Positions 15,141 to 23,155 are shown, numbered from the stretch's first letter. The stretch: DNA of 23,155 nt from CAYURP01 sp964447175 (GCA_964447175.1 CAYURP010000042.1:1-23155), one strand, 5' to 3'. Translations and numbers: made by a program. Notes: a model not told the origin generated them from the letters alone.

Positions 15141-15148
15141 GATTTATT

Positions 15149-15919
15149 ATGTCCAGGATATCTGCCATAGTCATTGTCTATAACGAGGAGAAAAATATCC
15201 GCAGGTGCCTGGAAAGCCTGAGCTGGACAGATGAGATTGTGGTTGTGGATTCCTACAGCCAGGACCGGACTAAAGAAATTGCTTCTTCTTTTACTGACAA
15301 AATTTTCGATTTAAAATGGGAGGGATTCGGCAAAAAAAAGGAGTTTGCCCGAGAAAAGGCATCCTGTGACTGGGTCTTGTCCATTGATGCGGATGAGGTG
15401 GTTTCTGAGAAATTAAAACAGGAGATCAAAACTATAATTAAAAAAGATGAAACTCTGGATGGATATTATATTCCTCGTCTTTCCAATTTCCTGGGTAAAT
15501 GGATCAGGCACAGCGGATGGTATCCAGATCACAGTTTAAGATTTTTCAAGAAAAATAAAGCTCAGTTTGATAGCTCCCTGGTCCACGAGAAGCTGATCCT
15601 TAATGGAAAGACTGGTTTTCTGAAAAGTGAGCTTTTGCATTATACTGATCCGGATATACATCATTATCTTTTGAAGTTGGATAGATATACTACCCTGGGA
15701 GCAGAAAAGCTTTTTCAAAAGGGTAAGAACACAAGCCTTTTTGATTTGATCTTGAAACCACCTGCTATCTTCTTCAAAATGTTTATTCAGAAAGCTGGCT
15801 TTCTGGATGGTTGGCATGGTTTTCTTTTAGCTTGTTTCTCTTCCTTCCACGTTTTCACCAAGTATGCCAAGCTGTGGCATCTTGGTAAATCTCAGCTGAA
15901 TATGGAAGAAACTGCTTGA
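15149..15919 (+). CDS. Glycosyltransferase family 2, WaaE/KdtX-like core glucosyltransferase
   Basis: Read from ATG 15149 this is a 256-residue GT-A enzyme; an upstream in-frame ATG (15086) lies in the previous gene and gives an unlikely 21-residue extension before the first strand SAIVIVYNEEKNIRRCL. Motifs: VVVDSYSQDRT, the DxD-type metal site SIDADE (Asp80, Asp82), GWYPDHSLRFF and a LVHEKL element. The C-terminal amphipathic region (KPPAIFFKMFIQKAGFLDGW) is typical of WaaE-like proteins that add a beta-1,4-glucose to heptose in the lipopolysaccharide inner core. Membership in the glycosyltransferase operon supports that role. Donor specificity is inferred by family only. Confidence 0.87.
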   Translation: MSRISAIVIVYNEEKNIRRCLESLSWTDEIVVVDSYSQDRTKEIASSFTDKIFDLKWEGFGKKKEFAREKASCDWVLSIDADEVVSEKLKQEIKTIIKKDETLDGYYIPRLSNFLGKWIRHSGWYPDHSLRFFKKNKAQFDSSLVHEKLILNGKTGFLKSELLHYTDPDIHHYLLKLDRYTTLGAEKLFQKGKNTSLFDLILKPPAIFFKMFIQKAGFLDGWHGFLLACFSSFHVFTKYAKLWHLGKSQLNMEETA

Positions 15920-15953
15920 TTCTTCTCATCTTATCCGATATTTTTAAAAAGAG

Positions 15954-15982
15954 TTGATAGGGTTAGTTATCGATTTTATTTT
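15954..15982 (+). promoter_or_regulatory. Weak sigma-70-type promoter candidate
   Basis: TTGATA (15954-15959; five of six bases of the -35 consensus) is followed by a 17-base spacer and TATTTT (15977-15982; four of six of the -10 consensus). It lies in the 106-base gap before the GT9-rel-pgeF run. The AT-rich background makes chance matches easy. Confidence 0.35.
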
Positions 15983-16025
15983 AATAGTAGAGTTTTAGTC
16001 AAAGAAAAGAAGATAAGTTAGTCAT

Positions 16026-17081
16026 ATGAAAAGACTGAATTTAAAGGGTAAAGAGAAATTCCTGGTTATAAGAACAGATCGTATCGGGGATGTGGTCCTG
16101 GCCACTCCCGTTCCTGAGGCAATAAAGAGGAGTTATCCCAACTCGCAGGTAACTATGATGGTCTCAGCTTACACCAGGGATCTTTTTAACCACAATCCCT
16201 GGGTGGATGAGGTAATCACCGAGGATCAGGAAAACCTCAAGGGATTTTTTAAATTGGTGAAATTATTAAGAAGCAAAAAATTAGATGTTGTGATTTTGTT
16301 ACGGCCCACCCTCAGGCTGGCGCTTATATTATTTTTAACAGGAATTAAGGTCAGGATCGGAACCGGTTATCGTGCTTATGGATTCCTTTTCAACCACAGG
16401 ATTTATCAGCATCGTAAAACAATAGAGAAGCACGAATTGGAGTATAACCTGAATATGCTTGCTCCTCTGGGCATGCATAAGGAAAAGATGATGCCCCAGA
16501 TATACTTATCACCTGAGGAGGAAAGACATTCAAAAAGGATATTTGATGATCTAAATATCAGGGAAGAAAATGTAAAAATAGTCATCCATCCTGGCAGCGG
16601 GCACTCCTCTTTAAATTATCCTTTGAAAAAATTCGCTTTATTAGCCGATAAACTGATACAGGGGTTATCCGCAAAGGTGATATTAACCGGGAACCAGAAG
16701 GAAATGAAGTTGTCCGAAAAGATGAGAGCTTCGATGAGAAATCAACCTTTTGATCTCACAGGCCAAACTGATCTCAGGGGTCTGTGTTTGCTATTAAAGG
16801 GTGCAGACCTTTTGATCTCCAACAGCACCGGGCCGATGCATTTAGCTTCAGCTTTGGGAACTCCGGTGGTGGCTCTTTTCTCCCCGCTTTTTGTTGCCAG
16901 CCCCAAAAGATGGGGTCCCTATGGTGAAGGGCATGAAGTAATCTCACCCCCGGTAAAGACCTGTTATAAATGTGACTCTGAGAGGTGCCCTGATTTCAAT
17001 TGTATGGAAAAGATTGACCCGGAGGAGATCATCCTCAGGGTTAAAAAGATTCTGCAGGGTAAAGCTATACGGTCAAATTAG
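16026..17081 (+). CDS. Glycosyltransferase family 9 (heptosyltransferase, WaaF-like)
   Basis: A 351-residue GT9 enzyme, the third in the window. KFLVIRTDRIGDVVLATPVP (11-30) carries the catalytic-type Asp22. The C-terminal domain has VIHPGSGHSSLNYPLKKF, KVILTGNQKE, the donor-binding SNSTGPMHLASALGTP motif and RWGPYGEGHEVISP. It ends with a four-Cys cluster (CYKCDSERCPDFNC), as in the GT9 gene at 12956. These two are therefore closer to each other in design than to the GT9 gene at 9170. Its stop is directly followed by the rel start codon with no gap, so the two are translated from one message. Confidence 0.92.
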   Translation: MKRLNLKGKEKFLVIRTDRIGDVVLATPVPEAIKRSYPNSQVTMMVSAYTRDLFNHNPWVDEVITEDQENLKGFFKLVKLLRSKKLDVVILLRPTLRLALILFLTGIKVRIGTGYRAYGFLFNHRIYQHRKTIEKHELEYNLNMLAPLGMHKEKMMPQIYLSPEEERHSKRIFDDLNIREENVKIVIHPGSGHSSLNYPLKKFALLADKLIQGLSAKVILTGNQKEMKLSEKMRASMRNQPFDLTGQTDLRGLCLLLKGADLLISNSTGPMHLASALGTPVVALFSPLFVASPKRWGPYGEGHEVISPPVKTCYKCDSERCPDFNCMEKIDPEEIILRVKKILQGKAIRSN

Positions 17082-19208
17082 ATGAATTTAGCTGAATTCA
17101 TAATAAAGATCGAGTCTTTTAATGCCAATGTGGACATTCCACTTTTGAGAAAGGCATATGAGTTCTCGAATCAAGCACATAAGGGGCAGTTTCGGGAATC
17201 GGGCCATCCTTATGTGGAACATTGCCTGGAGGTGGCTTTCGTTTTAGCTGAACAGCACATGGATTCGGCTTCCATTGCTGCGGGACTGATTCATGATGTG
17301 GTCGAGGAGACAGATGTCTCCATTGGGCAGATAAGAAATGAATTCGGAGATGAGATCGCTGAATTGGTGGATGGTGTGACCCATATAAGTGGAGTGGAGT
17401 TCAAATCCACTGAGGAAAGACAGGTGGATTACTACCGGAAGATGCTTTTGTCCATGGCTAAAGATATAAGGGTGATCATAATCAAGCTGGCTGACAGGCT
17501 GCACAATATGAGAACTCTGGATGCATTAGCGTCGGAGAAAAAGAACAGGATCTCACAGGAAACCCTAGATGTCTATGCACCCCTGGCTCACCGTTTCGGG
17601 ATGTCCCGGATTAAAGACGAGCTGGAGGATTTATGTCTTAAATATCTGAATACCCGGATCTACCAGGGAATATCCCAGAACATTGATCTCACCCGGGAAG
17701 AGATGGAGGAGTATATCCAGGAGTTTACTACGCCTTTGAAAAGGGAGCTGGAGGAAAACGGCATAAAGGCGGATATCAGCGGCAGAGCCAAACATTTTTA
17801 CAGCATCTATCGCAAGATGGTGAATCGAAATAAACCCTTTGAGGAGATAGATGACCTTATTGCCATTCGAATTATCGTAAATACCGATGCAGAGTGTTAC
17901 CAGACCCTGGGGATAGTTCACAGTTTATGGACTCCGGTGACAGAAAGGTTCGATGATTATATAGCTACCCCCAAAAGCAATATGTATCAATCACTGCATA
18001 CCACGGTTATCGGTTCCCGGGGAAAAATGGTGGAGATACAGATCAGAACATACCGAATGCATCGCACTGCTGAATACGGAGTAGCTGCCCACTGGCTGTA
18101 CAAGGAAGGCAGGAAAGCTCCAGACGATTCGGACAAGCAGATGATCTGGTTAAGAGAGGTTCTGGAGTGGCAGAAGGACTTAACCAACCCCTCTGAATTT
18201 CTGGAATATCTCAAGATAGATCTTTTTCACGACGACATATTCGTCTTCACTCCCAAAGGTGACTTAAGACAGCTTTCCAAAGGTTCGACTCCTCTGGATT
18301 TTGCTTATGCCGTCCATTCGGACGTGGGCCATCGGTGTATCGGAGCCAAGATAAACGGAAAGATGGTTCCCCTGAATACGGTTTTGAAAAGCGGGGATCG
18401 GGTGGAAATACTCACCTCTCCCCATCAGACCCCTTCTCAGGATTGGCTTAAAATCGTCAAAACATCCAAAGCCAGAAGCAAGATCAGACGGTGGATCAAG
18501 CAAAAAGGTTATGAGGATAGCCTGAAGTTGGGCCAGGAGATTTTCGAGAAGGAACTTAAAAAGAACAACATTAAAACTTTATCCGAAGAGGAATTGGATG
18601 ATTTAGCTTCCAGCTTAAATTTTTCCAACGAGGAGTCGATGTATGCATCCCTGGGCAGAGGGGACATATCAATAAAACAGATTTTAACTAAACTTATGCC
18701 CACCGAAGAGGTAAAAGCACCCATAGTCAAAAAAATACTGGAAAAAGCCCGGGGTATAACGGGCGTGAGGGTTCAAGGAATGGATAATCTGATGTTCAGG
18801 TTTGCCCGGTGTTGCCAGCCCCTTCCAGGAGAAAAGATTGTGGGGTTCATCACCAAAGGAAGGGGGATCTCCATACACCGCTCAGATTGTCCCAATGCTT
18901 TACAAATACTGGGTGAAAGTGATAGAAAGGTGAATGTGGAATGGGATGCTCAAAAAGGCCAGTCATTTATGGTCAGCCTGGAGATAATGGTGGAGGACAG
19001 GAAGGGTCTTCTGCACGACTTAACCGAAGCCATAGCAGATGCTGATACCAATATAAGAGGAGCTGAGATAAAACCCAGTGAACCAGCTACACGCGGGAAC
19101 GTTTTGATTGAGGTAAAAAATCTCAAACATCTCAACCGAACCATTAAAAAAATCAGAAGGGTAAAAGGGGTGATCATGGTGGAAAGGGACAAGGGCGTAG
19201 AGGAATGA
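17082..19208 (+). CDS. Bifunctional (p)ppGpp synthetase/hydrolase, Rel/SpoT family
   Basis: A 708-residue stringent-response enzyme of standard length. The N-terminal HD hydrolase domain (about 20-180) has PYVEH with His47, the HD pair H71-D72, and RLHNMRTL with Asp138. The nucleotide-synthetase domain (about 225-340) shows YSIYRKM and TPKSNMYQSLHTTVIG. A TGS domain follows (about 385-445; DDIFVFTPKGD, GSTPLDFAYAVHSDVGHRC), then a Cys-rich zinc-finger-type region (RFARCCQPLPGE, about 573-605) and a C-terminal ACT domain (about 625-705). In the hydrolase, the conserved Glu-Asp pair (Glu81-Asp82 in the Streptococcus enzyme) reads Glu75-Glu76 (HDVVEET), a conservative change at a catalytic position. 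The gene abuts the GT9 gene and overlaps pgeF by 4 bases. Confidence 0.95.
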   Translation: MNLAEFIIKIESFNANVDIPLLRKAYEFSNQAHKGQFRESGHPYVEHCLEVAFVLAEQHMDSASIAAGLIHDVVEETDVSIGQIRNEFGDEIAELVDGVTHISGVEFKSTEERQVDYYRKMLLSMAKDIRVIIIKLADRLHNMRTLDALASEKKNRISQETLDVYAPLAHRFGMSRIKDELEDLCLKYLNTRIYQGISQNIDLTREEMEEYIQEFTTPLKRELEENGIKADISGRAKHFYSIYRKMVNRNKPFEEIDDLIAIRIIVNTDAECYQTLGIVHSLWTPVTERFDDYIATPKSNMYQSLHTTVIGSRGKMVEIQIRTYRMHRTAEYGVAAHWLYKEGRKAPDDSDKQMIWLREVLEWQKDLTNPSEFLEYLKIDLFHDDIFVFTPKGDLRQLSKGSTPLDFAYAVHSDVGHRCIGAKINGKMVPLNTVLKSGDRVEILTSPHQTPSQDWLKIVKTSKARSKIRRWIKQKGYEDSLKLGQEIFEKELKKNNIKTLSEEELDDLASSLNFSNEESMYASLGRGDISIKQILTKLMPTEEVKAPIVKKILEKARGITGVRVQGMDNLMFRFARCCQPLPGEKIVGFITKGRGISIHRSDCPNALQILGESDRKVNVEWDAQKGQSFMVSLEIMVEDRKGLLHDLTEAIADADTNIRGAEIKPSEPATRGNVLIEVKNLKHLNRTIKKIRRVKGVIMVERDKGVEE

Positions 19209-19924
19209 GTAAAACAACTCATTTTCGGGAGTTAAATAAAACTGCATATCTCAGTTTTTCACCTCTGGAAAAATACGATTTCCTTTTCCATGGTTTTCTT
19301 CTGAAAAGTTCTCCAAAAAAGAGTTTAAAGGGATTTCTAAAGGAACTGGGGCTTAAAAACTTCCCTCTGGTGATACCAGAACAGGTTCATTCGAAAAAAA
19401 TACTAATCCTCAAGAATAAAAAGAGTTTTGGGAAACTTAAAATGGAGGAATGTGACGGTGTTCTGACCAATATTCCGGGTATAGTTTTAACAGTAGGGGT
19501 GGCTGATTGTTTGCCCGTCTTTCTGGTGGATCCTGTGCTTAAAATCACCGGGCTTATCCATGCTGGCTGGAAAGGTACTTTAATGGGAATTATAAAGGAA
19601 GGAGTGGAAAATGCAAAAAGTTACTTCGGATCAAATCCCCAGGATTTAGAATTTGTATTTGGGCCCTCCATTGGGAAATGTTGTTATGAGATCTCGGAAT
19701 CTCTGGCTATTTTGTTTCCCCGGGATTGCCTTGTTTTTAGTAAAGGCAGAATTAGACTGGATCTGGCTAAAGCTAACCTGAAACAATTGCTGAGGTCAGG
19801 CGTAAAAAGAGAAAAGATTTTTTTAAGTAACCTTTGCACTTTTTGTAAATCGGAATTATTTTATTCCTTTCGGAGAGATAAAAACAGGCAAAAAAAGATG
19901 TCAGCATTTATCGGCATAAAATAA
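19205..19924 (+). CDS. pgeF: PgeF/YlmD/LACC1 family protein (Cu-oxidase_4; purine nucleoside phosphorylase-like)
   Basis: A 239-residue cytoplasmic enzyme of the YfiH/YlmD family. The metal/active-site residues are visible: His62 in PEQVHS, Cys102 in GVADCLPVFL and His119 in IHAGWKG, plus GPSIGKCCYEI and the closing SNLCTFCKSELFYSFRRD. Members have been linked to removal of L-Ser-containing peptidoglycan precursors (E. coli PgeF) and to purine nucleoside phosphorylase activity (LACC1/YlmD); which applies here is not evident. The start codon overlaps the rel stop in an ATGA, so translation is coupled. Placement next to envelope genes and uppP downstream fits a peptidoglycan role. Confidence 0.9.
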   Translation: MSKTTHFRELNKTAYLSFSPLEKYDFLFHGFLLKSSPKKSLKGFLKELGLKNFPLVIPEQVHSKKILILKNKKSFGKLKMEECDGVLTNIPGIVLTVGVADCLPVFLVDPVLKITGLIHAGWKGTLMGIIKEGVENAKSYFGSNPQDLEFVFGPSIGKCCYEISESLAILFPRDCLVFSKGRIRLDLAKANLKQLLRSGVKREKIFLSNLCTFCKSELFYSFRRDKNRQKKMSAFIGIK

Positions 19925-19936
19925 ATTGGAGGAGAA

Positions 19937-20557
19937 ATGAGAAGAACAATTGCCTTAACCTGGATTTTGACGATTCTATTTTTTTCGACGTCCTACGCCA
20001 TAACCGGCTTGGGTATCGGGGTGAGGGGTGGGATTATTCAAAATTATAATAATCCTGGTCTGGATGCCTTTTCCTCTTCTTTGTCTTTGGACAAGATGCC
20101 GTTTTTTGGCGCTCACTTGAAGATCGGAACCTTACCTTTAGTGGATTTAGAACTCTCAGCAGAGTATGCCTGGAAGAAAAAGGAGGTTTCAGTTTTCATG
20201 GGTATTGCCAGTCTGAAAGGGGATTTCACGGTAAGCGATTTTTCGTTAAATGCTACTGCCAAATACCATTTGCTTTCTATTCCTGTTTTCAGACCTTATG
20301 TGGGTGCTGGAGCAGGATTTCACCACCTGATTTACAGGTTGGATATTGAGGGGATGCTCGAACCGATAATCGTACCTGAAAACGAGAGCCGTCTGGGATT
20401 GCACGCCGTAGCTGGAATTGCGCTTAAATCAGCAGTTTTGCCTTTTGAGGTCTTTGCCGAGTTAAGATATACCCACATCAAAACCAGGCAGGAGGAATGG
20501 GATACAAGTTCCACCCATTATTCTAGTATTATGGGTGGGATAACTATGAATTTTTAG
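19937..20557 (+). CDS. Small outer-membrane beta-barrel protein (putative)
   Basis: A 206-residue protein with a Sec signal peptide (cleavage likely after Ala21, SYA-ITG). The mature part shows alternating amphipathic strands: GLGIGVRGGIIQNY, LPLVDLELSAEYAWKKKEV, FSLNATAKYHLLSIPVFRPYVGAGAGFHHLIY, LHAVAGIALKSAVLPFEVFAELRY, written here as separate fragments. It ends in IMGGITMNF with a terminal Phe. This is the signature of small eight-stranded OmpX/OmpW-like barrels inserted by the BAM complex. The ligand or role is unknown. A strong GGAGGAG ribosome-binding site (19927-19933) precedes the ATG, suggesting abundant product. It is 12 bases after pgeF. Confidence 0.7.
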   Translation: MRRTIALTWILTILFFSTSYAITGLGIGVRGGIIQNYNNPGLDAFSSSLSLDKMPFFGAHLKIGTLPLVDLELSAEYAWKKKEVSVFMGIASLKGDFTVSDFSLNATAKYHLLSIPVFRPYVGAGAGFHHLIYRLDIEGMLEPIIVPENESRLGLHAVAGIALKSAVLPFEVFAELRYTHIKTRQEEWDTSSTHYSSIMGGITMNF

Positions 20558-20626
20558 GAAAAATCACTGTCAATTTGTGATGAGACCAAACTCGAATCAT
20601 CTAATAATTTAGATAGAGGAGGGATG

Positions 20627-21280
20627 ATGAGAAGGATTAAATTTATGCTTGTTTCAGTGATGGTTTTGTTTATCTTTACCCCATCTGCACACTCGCAATT
20701 CCTGGGCCAGCTGGAAACAGCTCCCACCCTGTTGAGGGGCAATTATAGTTTTGGGGGCTATGCTGGGGTTTATGATGATGCTTTTGCTATTTATGGAGGA
20801 TTTAGATCGGGGATTGCTGATTACATGGATTTTGGCTTGAAATTGGGGATAGTGAATTATGAGTATGATAACAGAGATGATGAATCCGGAATTCTTGTGG
20901 GAGTTGATCTGAAATACAGAATACTGGAAACTGAAATCGGCGATCCTCTGGATCTTTCAATGGGGGGGAGTATGGAGATTTCCAACGTGGAGAATTGCAC
21001 CAGGTTAGCTCTGGGAGGAAACATGATTTTATCCCGAGATTTCTGTTTTAATAACGGAAGGTTGATATCCCCTTACGGAAGACTGAATTTGAGAATGGAG
21101 AGAAAAAGTTGGAAGCATTGGTATCAGTGGAATTGGGAGAAATATCACAAGACTGATTTGGAGATGGGGCTCAATCTGGGTGTGAGCTTGGAATTAACTC
21201 CCAATACATTTCTGGTGGGCGAACTTCAGATGGATGAGTTCTATGGAATAATAGTGGGAGCCAATTTCTATATAGATTGA
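20627..21280 (+). CDS. Second small outer-membrane beta-barrel protein (putative)
   Basis: A 217-residue exported protein with a signal peptide (MRRIKFMLVSVMVLFIFTPS, cleavage likely after AHS). Strand-like segments include GNYSFGGYAGVYDDAFAIYG, YMDFGLKLGIVNYEYDN, ILVGVDLKYRILE and GLNLGVSLELTP. It ends in ANFYID rather than the usual terminal Phe. A small outer-membrane beta-barrel is the best guess. Start choice: AGGAGG (20617-20622) is only one base before the first ATG (20624) but four before the second (20627), so the second is preferred. It is 66 bases downstream of the other barrel gene; sequence resemblance between the two is slight, so they are not obvious duplicates. Confidence 0.65.
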   Translation: MRRIKFMLVSVMVLFIFTPSAHSQFLGQLETAPTLLRGNYSFGGYAGVYDDAFAIYGGFRSGIADYMDFGLKLGIVNYEYDNRDDESGILVGVDLKYRILETEIGDPLDLSMGGSMEISNVENCTRLALGGNMILSRDFCFNNGRLISPYGRLNLRMERKSWKHWYQWNWEKYHKTDLEMGLNLGVSLELTPNTFLVGELQMDEFYGIIVGANFYID

Positions 21281-21342
21281 TAACTTCCAAAAACATCCAT
21301 AAGATCATTCCAAAAAGGTACATAACTTTTACTTAGGACAAA

Positions 21343-22137
21343 TTGGATATTCTTAAAGCCATCCTTTTAGGAATAGTTCAAGGGCTAACTGAGTTTTTGC
21401 CCATATCCAGCTCGGCCCATCTGGTTTTGACCGAATATGTCCTGAAGATCAGGTTAGAATCCATCAGATTTGAGGTATTTCTGCATCTGGGAACTTTCTT
21501 TTCGGTGGTTATCATCTTTCGTCAACAAATCTGGAAACTGATAAGATCATTGAGGGGAATTTTCAAAAAGGAAGATTCGGAATCAGAGGAATATCTGAAG
21601 CTTTTGGGTCTGCTTCTGGTTGGTACTGTGCCAGCTTCAGTTATAGGATTGTGTTTTAATGAATATGTAGAGAAAGCTTTTTCCAGTCCCGCTATTGCTT
21701 CCAGCATGCTGATCCTGACCGGTGTATTTCTGTGGTTTACCCAGTTCACCAGGGTGAAGAAAGATAAACTCAATTTCGGGGATGCGATTCTTGTGGGAGT
21801 GGCTCAGGCTTTTGCTCTTCTGCCTGGCATTTCCAGGGCCGGTTTCACTATTGGCACGGGTCTTTTCAGAGGGGTAAAAGGAGAGAAATCCGCTGAATTC
21901 TCGTTTTTGTTATCCCTGCCTGTTATTTTGGGTGCCTCTATTCTAAAATTAAAAGAGACCTTAGATGAGAATCCTAACTCGGGCGAGATTGTTTTTTATA
22001 TTGTAGGTGGATTTGTTGCTTTCGTTTTTGGATATATAGCCATCAAATTTCTTCTGGGCGTTCTGAAAAAGGGCAAATTCCAAAATTTCGCTTACTATTG
22101 CCTGGGCCTGGGAATTTTGTCTTTGATATTCCTCTGA
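21343..22137 (+). CDS. uppP: Undecaprenyl-diphosphatase (UppP/BacA), TTG start
   Basis: UppP dephosphorylates undecaprenyl diphosphate, recycling the lipid carrier for peptidoglycan and other surface glycans, and can confer bacitracin tolerance. The 264-residue length and about eight membrane segments are standard. The first motif is GIVQGLTEFLPISSSAHLVL (10-29): Gln13 and Glu17 fit the [EQ]xxxE pattern and His26 is the active-site His. The second is LPGISRAGFTIG (about 159-170), with Ala where PGxSRSG is more common. The start is TTG at 21343, since the protein begins directly with the conserved DILKAI, no ATG is near, and AGGA (21335-21338) lies four bases before it. It is 62 bases downstream of the second barrel gene. 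Confidence 0.95.
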   Translation: MDILKAILLGIVQGLTEFLPISSSAHLVLTEYVLKIRLESIRFEVFLHLGTFFSVVIIFRQQIWKLIRSLRGIFKKEDSESEEYLKLLGLLLVGTVPASVIGLCFNEYVEKAFSSPAIASSMLILTGVFLWFTQFTRVKKDKLNFGDAILVGVAQAFALLPGISRAGFTIGTGLFRGVKGEKSAEFSFLLSLPVILGASILKLKETLDENPNSGEIVFYIVGGFVAFVFGYIAIKFLLGVLKKGKFQNFAYYCLGLGILSLIFL

Positions 22138-22233
22138 TCCTGATTATATTTTATCCAACTATTAATGTAATTGTGAAAATTGAGTCTTAAAAGAAAGACA
22201 TCTTGGAAATGTCACTAGAGTAATCTCTTTCAC

Positions 22234-23155
22234 ATGATAGAGATAAAAAAAATATTGATTATCAGATTAAGCTCCATGGGTGATATTATCCTCACCCTGC
22301 CCGTGGTTGAAGCTTTAAAAAAAGATTACCCTGACTCAGAAATATATTTTCTCTGCAAAAAAAAATACAAAAGCCTTCTTATTCATAATCCCCAAATCGA
22401 CCAGATAATTGAGTTTGATACCCAGGGAGATCACAAGGGTATCAATGGCTTTACAAAATTGATCAAGGAATTAAAAACTCTCCAGTTCGATTTGATCCTG
22501 GATTTACATTCCAATTTGCGATCATTTTTTATCAGAAACCTTATTCCGGCAAAGATCAAAGTTAATTACTGTAAAAAATGGTTGGCTCGACTCTTTATGG
22601 TATATTTCAAAACTTTTAAGGTTAAATCTGAACACACACTGGATTGTTATATGGAATCCTTGCAAAAGCTGGACTTAAAATCCAAAAGTAAGATTCTGAG
22701 ATTTTATCTGAGTGAAAAAGACAAAGTCTGGGCAAATAAGTTTCTCTCTGAGAATGGTTGGAACGGGGAAAGAATTTTAATGGGTATGGCTCCAGGTGCA
22801 AGGTGGAGTGCAAAAAAATGGAATAAGGAAAAATTTGCTGAAGTTGTAAAAATGCTTGTTCAGGGACATCCACTGAATGTGGTTTTGTTCGGTGATAAAA
22901 ACGACATAAATACAATATCCTGGATAACTGAAGAGCTATCCAGAAAATGGGATTCGAACAGAAAACCGAAGGTTATTCAAGTTATTGATTTTCCTTTTAA
23001 TCAGGTGGCTGGAGTTCTTAGGATGTGTGAGGTTCTGGTGACTAATGATTCCGGATTGATGCATCTGGCATCCTTTTTGAAAGTTCCGGTGGTGGCGATT
23101 TTTGGTCCCACTCATCCTAAATTGGGGTTTTCCCCTCTGGGACAGGACAGTATCG
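22234..23155 (+). CDS. Glycosyltransferase family 9 (heptosyltransferase-like), 3' truncated by window edge
   Basis: An open frame from ATG 22234 runs 307 codons to the window end with no stop. The N-terminus KKILIIRLSSMGDIILTLPV (5-24) is close to the WaaC/RfaC pattern (SSMGD with Asp17). The C-terminal half has MGMAPGARWSAKKWNKEKF, VVLFGDKND and the donor-binding TNDSGLMHLASFLKVPVVAI motif, then FGPTHPKLGFSPLG. Some 30-40 residues are probably missing. The SSMGD loop suggests a WaaC/Kdo-proximal heptosyltransferase more than the other three GT9 genes do, but that is weak. It follows uppP by 96 bases, in which I see no clear terminator or promoter. Confidence 0.9.
   Translation, partial: MIEIKKILIIRLSSMGDIILTLPVVEALKKDYPDSEIYFLCKKKYKSLLIHNPQIDQIIEFDTQGDHKGINGFTKLIKELKTLQFDLILDLHSNLRSFFIRNLIPAKIKVNYCKKWLARLFMVYFKTFKVKSEHTLDCYMESLQKLDLKSKSKILRFYLSEKDKVWANKFLSENGWNGERILMGMAPGARWSAKKWNKEKFAEVVKMLVQGHPLNVVLFGDKNDINTISWITEELSRKWDSNRKPKVIQVIDFPFNQVAGVLRMCEVLVTNDSGLMHLASFLKVPVVAIFGPTHPKLGFSPLGQDSI

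Noticed and set aside
15086..15148. Upstream ATG for the WaaE-like gene
   Set aside because: It falls inside the preceding glycosyltransferase gene and adds residues unlike the family, whereas ATG 15149 begins just before the first conserved strand.
22195..22213. Weak GACAT...ATGTC inverted repeat between uppP and the last GT9 gene
   Set aside because: The stem is 5 bp with a 7-base loop and no U-tract, within chance expectation for AT-rich sequence.

Overview
The window is a chromosomal segment of a Gram-negative (diderm) bacterium of moderate-to-low GC. The outer envelope is implied by four heptosyltransferase-type (GT9) glycosyltransferases, an MsbA-like lipid flippase, an acylated-lipoprotein candidate with a LolA/LolB-like look, and two small outer-membrane beta-barrel candidates. 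Style and gene mix (long bifunctional Rel, secreted HEAT protein, GxD-repeat protein, abundant GTAG-type REP hairpins) suggest an uncultured lineage such as those of the FCB superphylum; this placement is an inference from gene content only. All genes called lie on the + strand, and no intergenic gap exceeds about 210 bases.

Layout. (1) 2-3115: C-terminal part of a type IIG-like restriction/N6-adenine methyltransferase, cut by the left window edge. (2) 3200-7472: tatC, a large exported protein with twelve 24-47-residue repeats of a D-x-x-G-[DNK]-D-x-Y motif, an exported HEAT-repeat protein, and a 3-methyladenine DNA glycosylase. (3) 7558-9016: an M50 site-2-protease-family membrane protease and a lipoprotein. 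(4) 9113-12154: a promoter candidate, a GT9 enzyme with Asn in place of the usual catalytic Asp, and an MsbA-like ABC exporter. (5) 12167-12913: a REP-associated tyrosine transposase (RAYT) surrounded by its own GTAG-type REP hairpins in 43-bp-period arrays, a compact REPtron inserted between lipopolysaccharide genes. (6) 12956-17081: GT9, GT4, WaaE-like GT2 and GT9 genes, overlapping or closely packed, presumably for lipopolysaccharide core assembly. (7) 17082-19924: a Rel/SpoT (p)ppGpp synthetase/hydrolase abutting the last GT9 gene and overlapping a PgeF/YlmD-family gene by 4 bp. (8) 19937-21280: two small outer-membrane beta-barrel candidates. (9) 21343-23155: undecaprenyl-diphosphatase with a TTG start, then a fourth GT9 gene cut by the right window edge.

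How it fits together. Most of the window serves envelope building: cytoplasmic glycosyltransferases would extend the core on lipid A, MsbA would flip it, UppP would recycle the undecaprenyl carrier, and Rel and PgeF link the block to stress control and peptidoglycan quality control. The most distinctive non-coding signal is a set of hairpins preceded by GTAG (or ATAG): one array around the RAYT and two solitary hairpins elsewhere with different stem sequences. The most distinctive protein is the secreted GxD-repeat protein at 3945-5939, for which I know no function.
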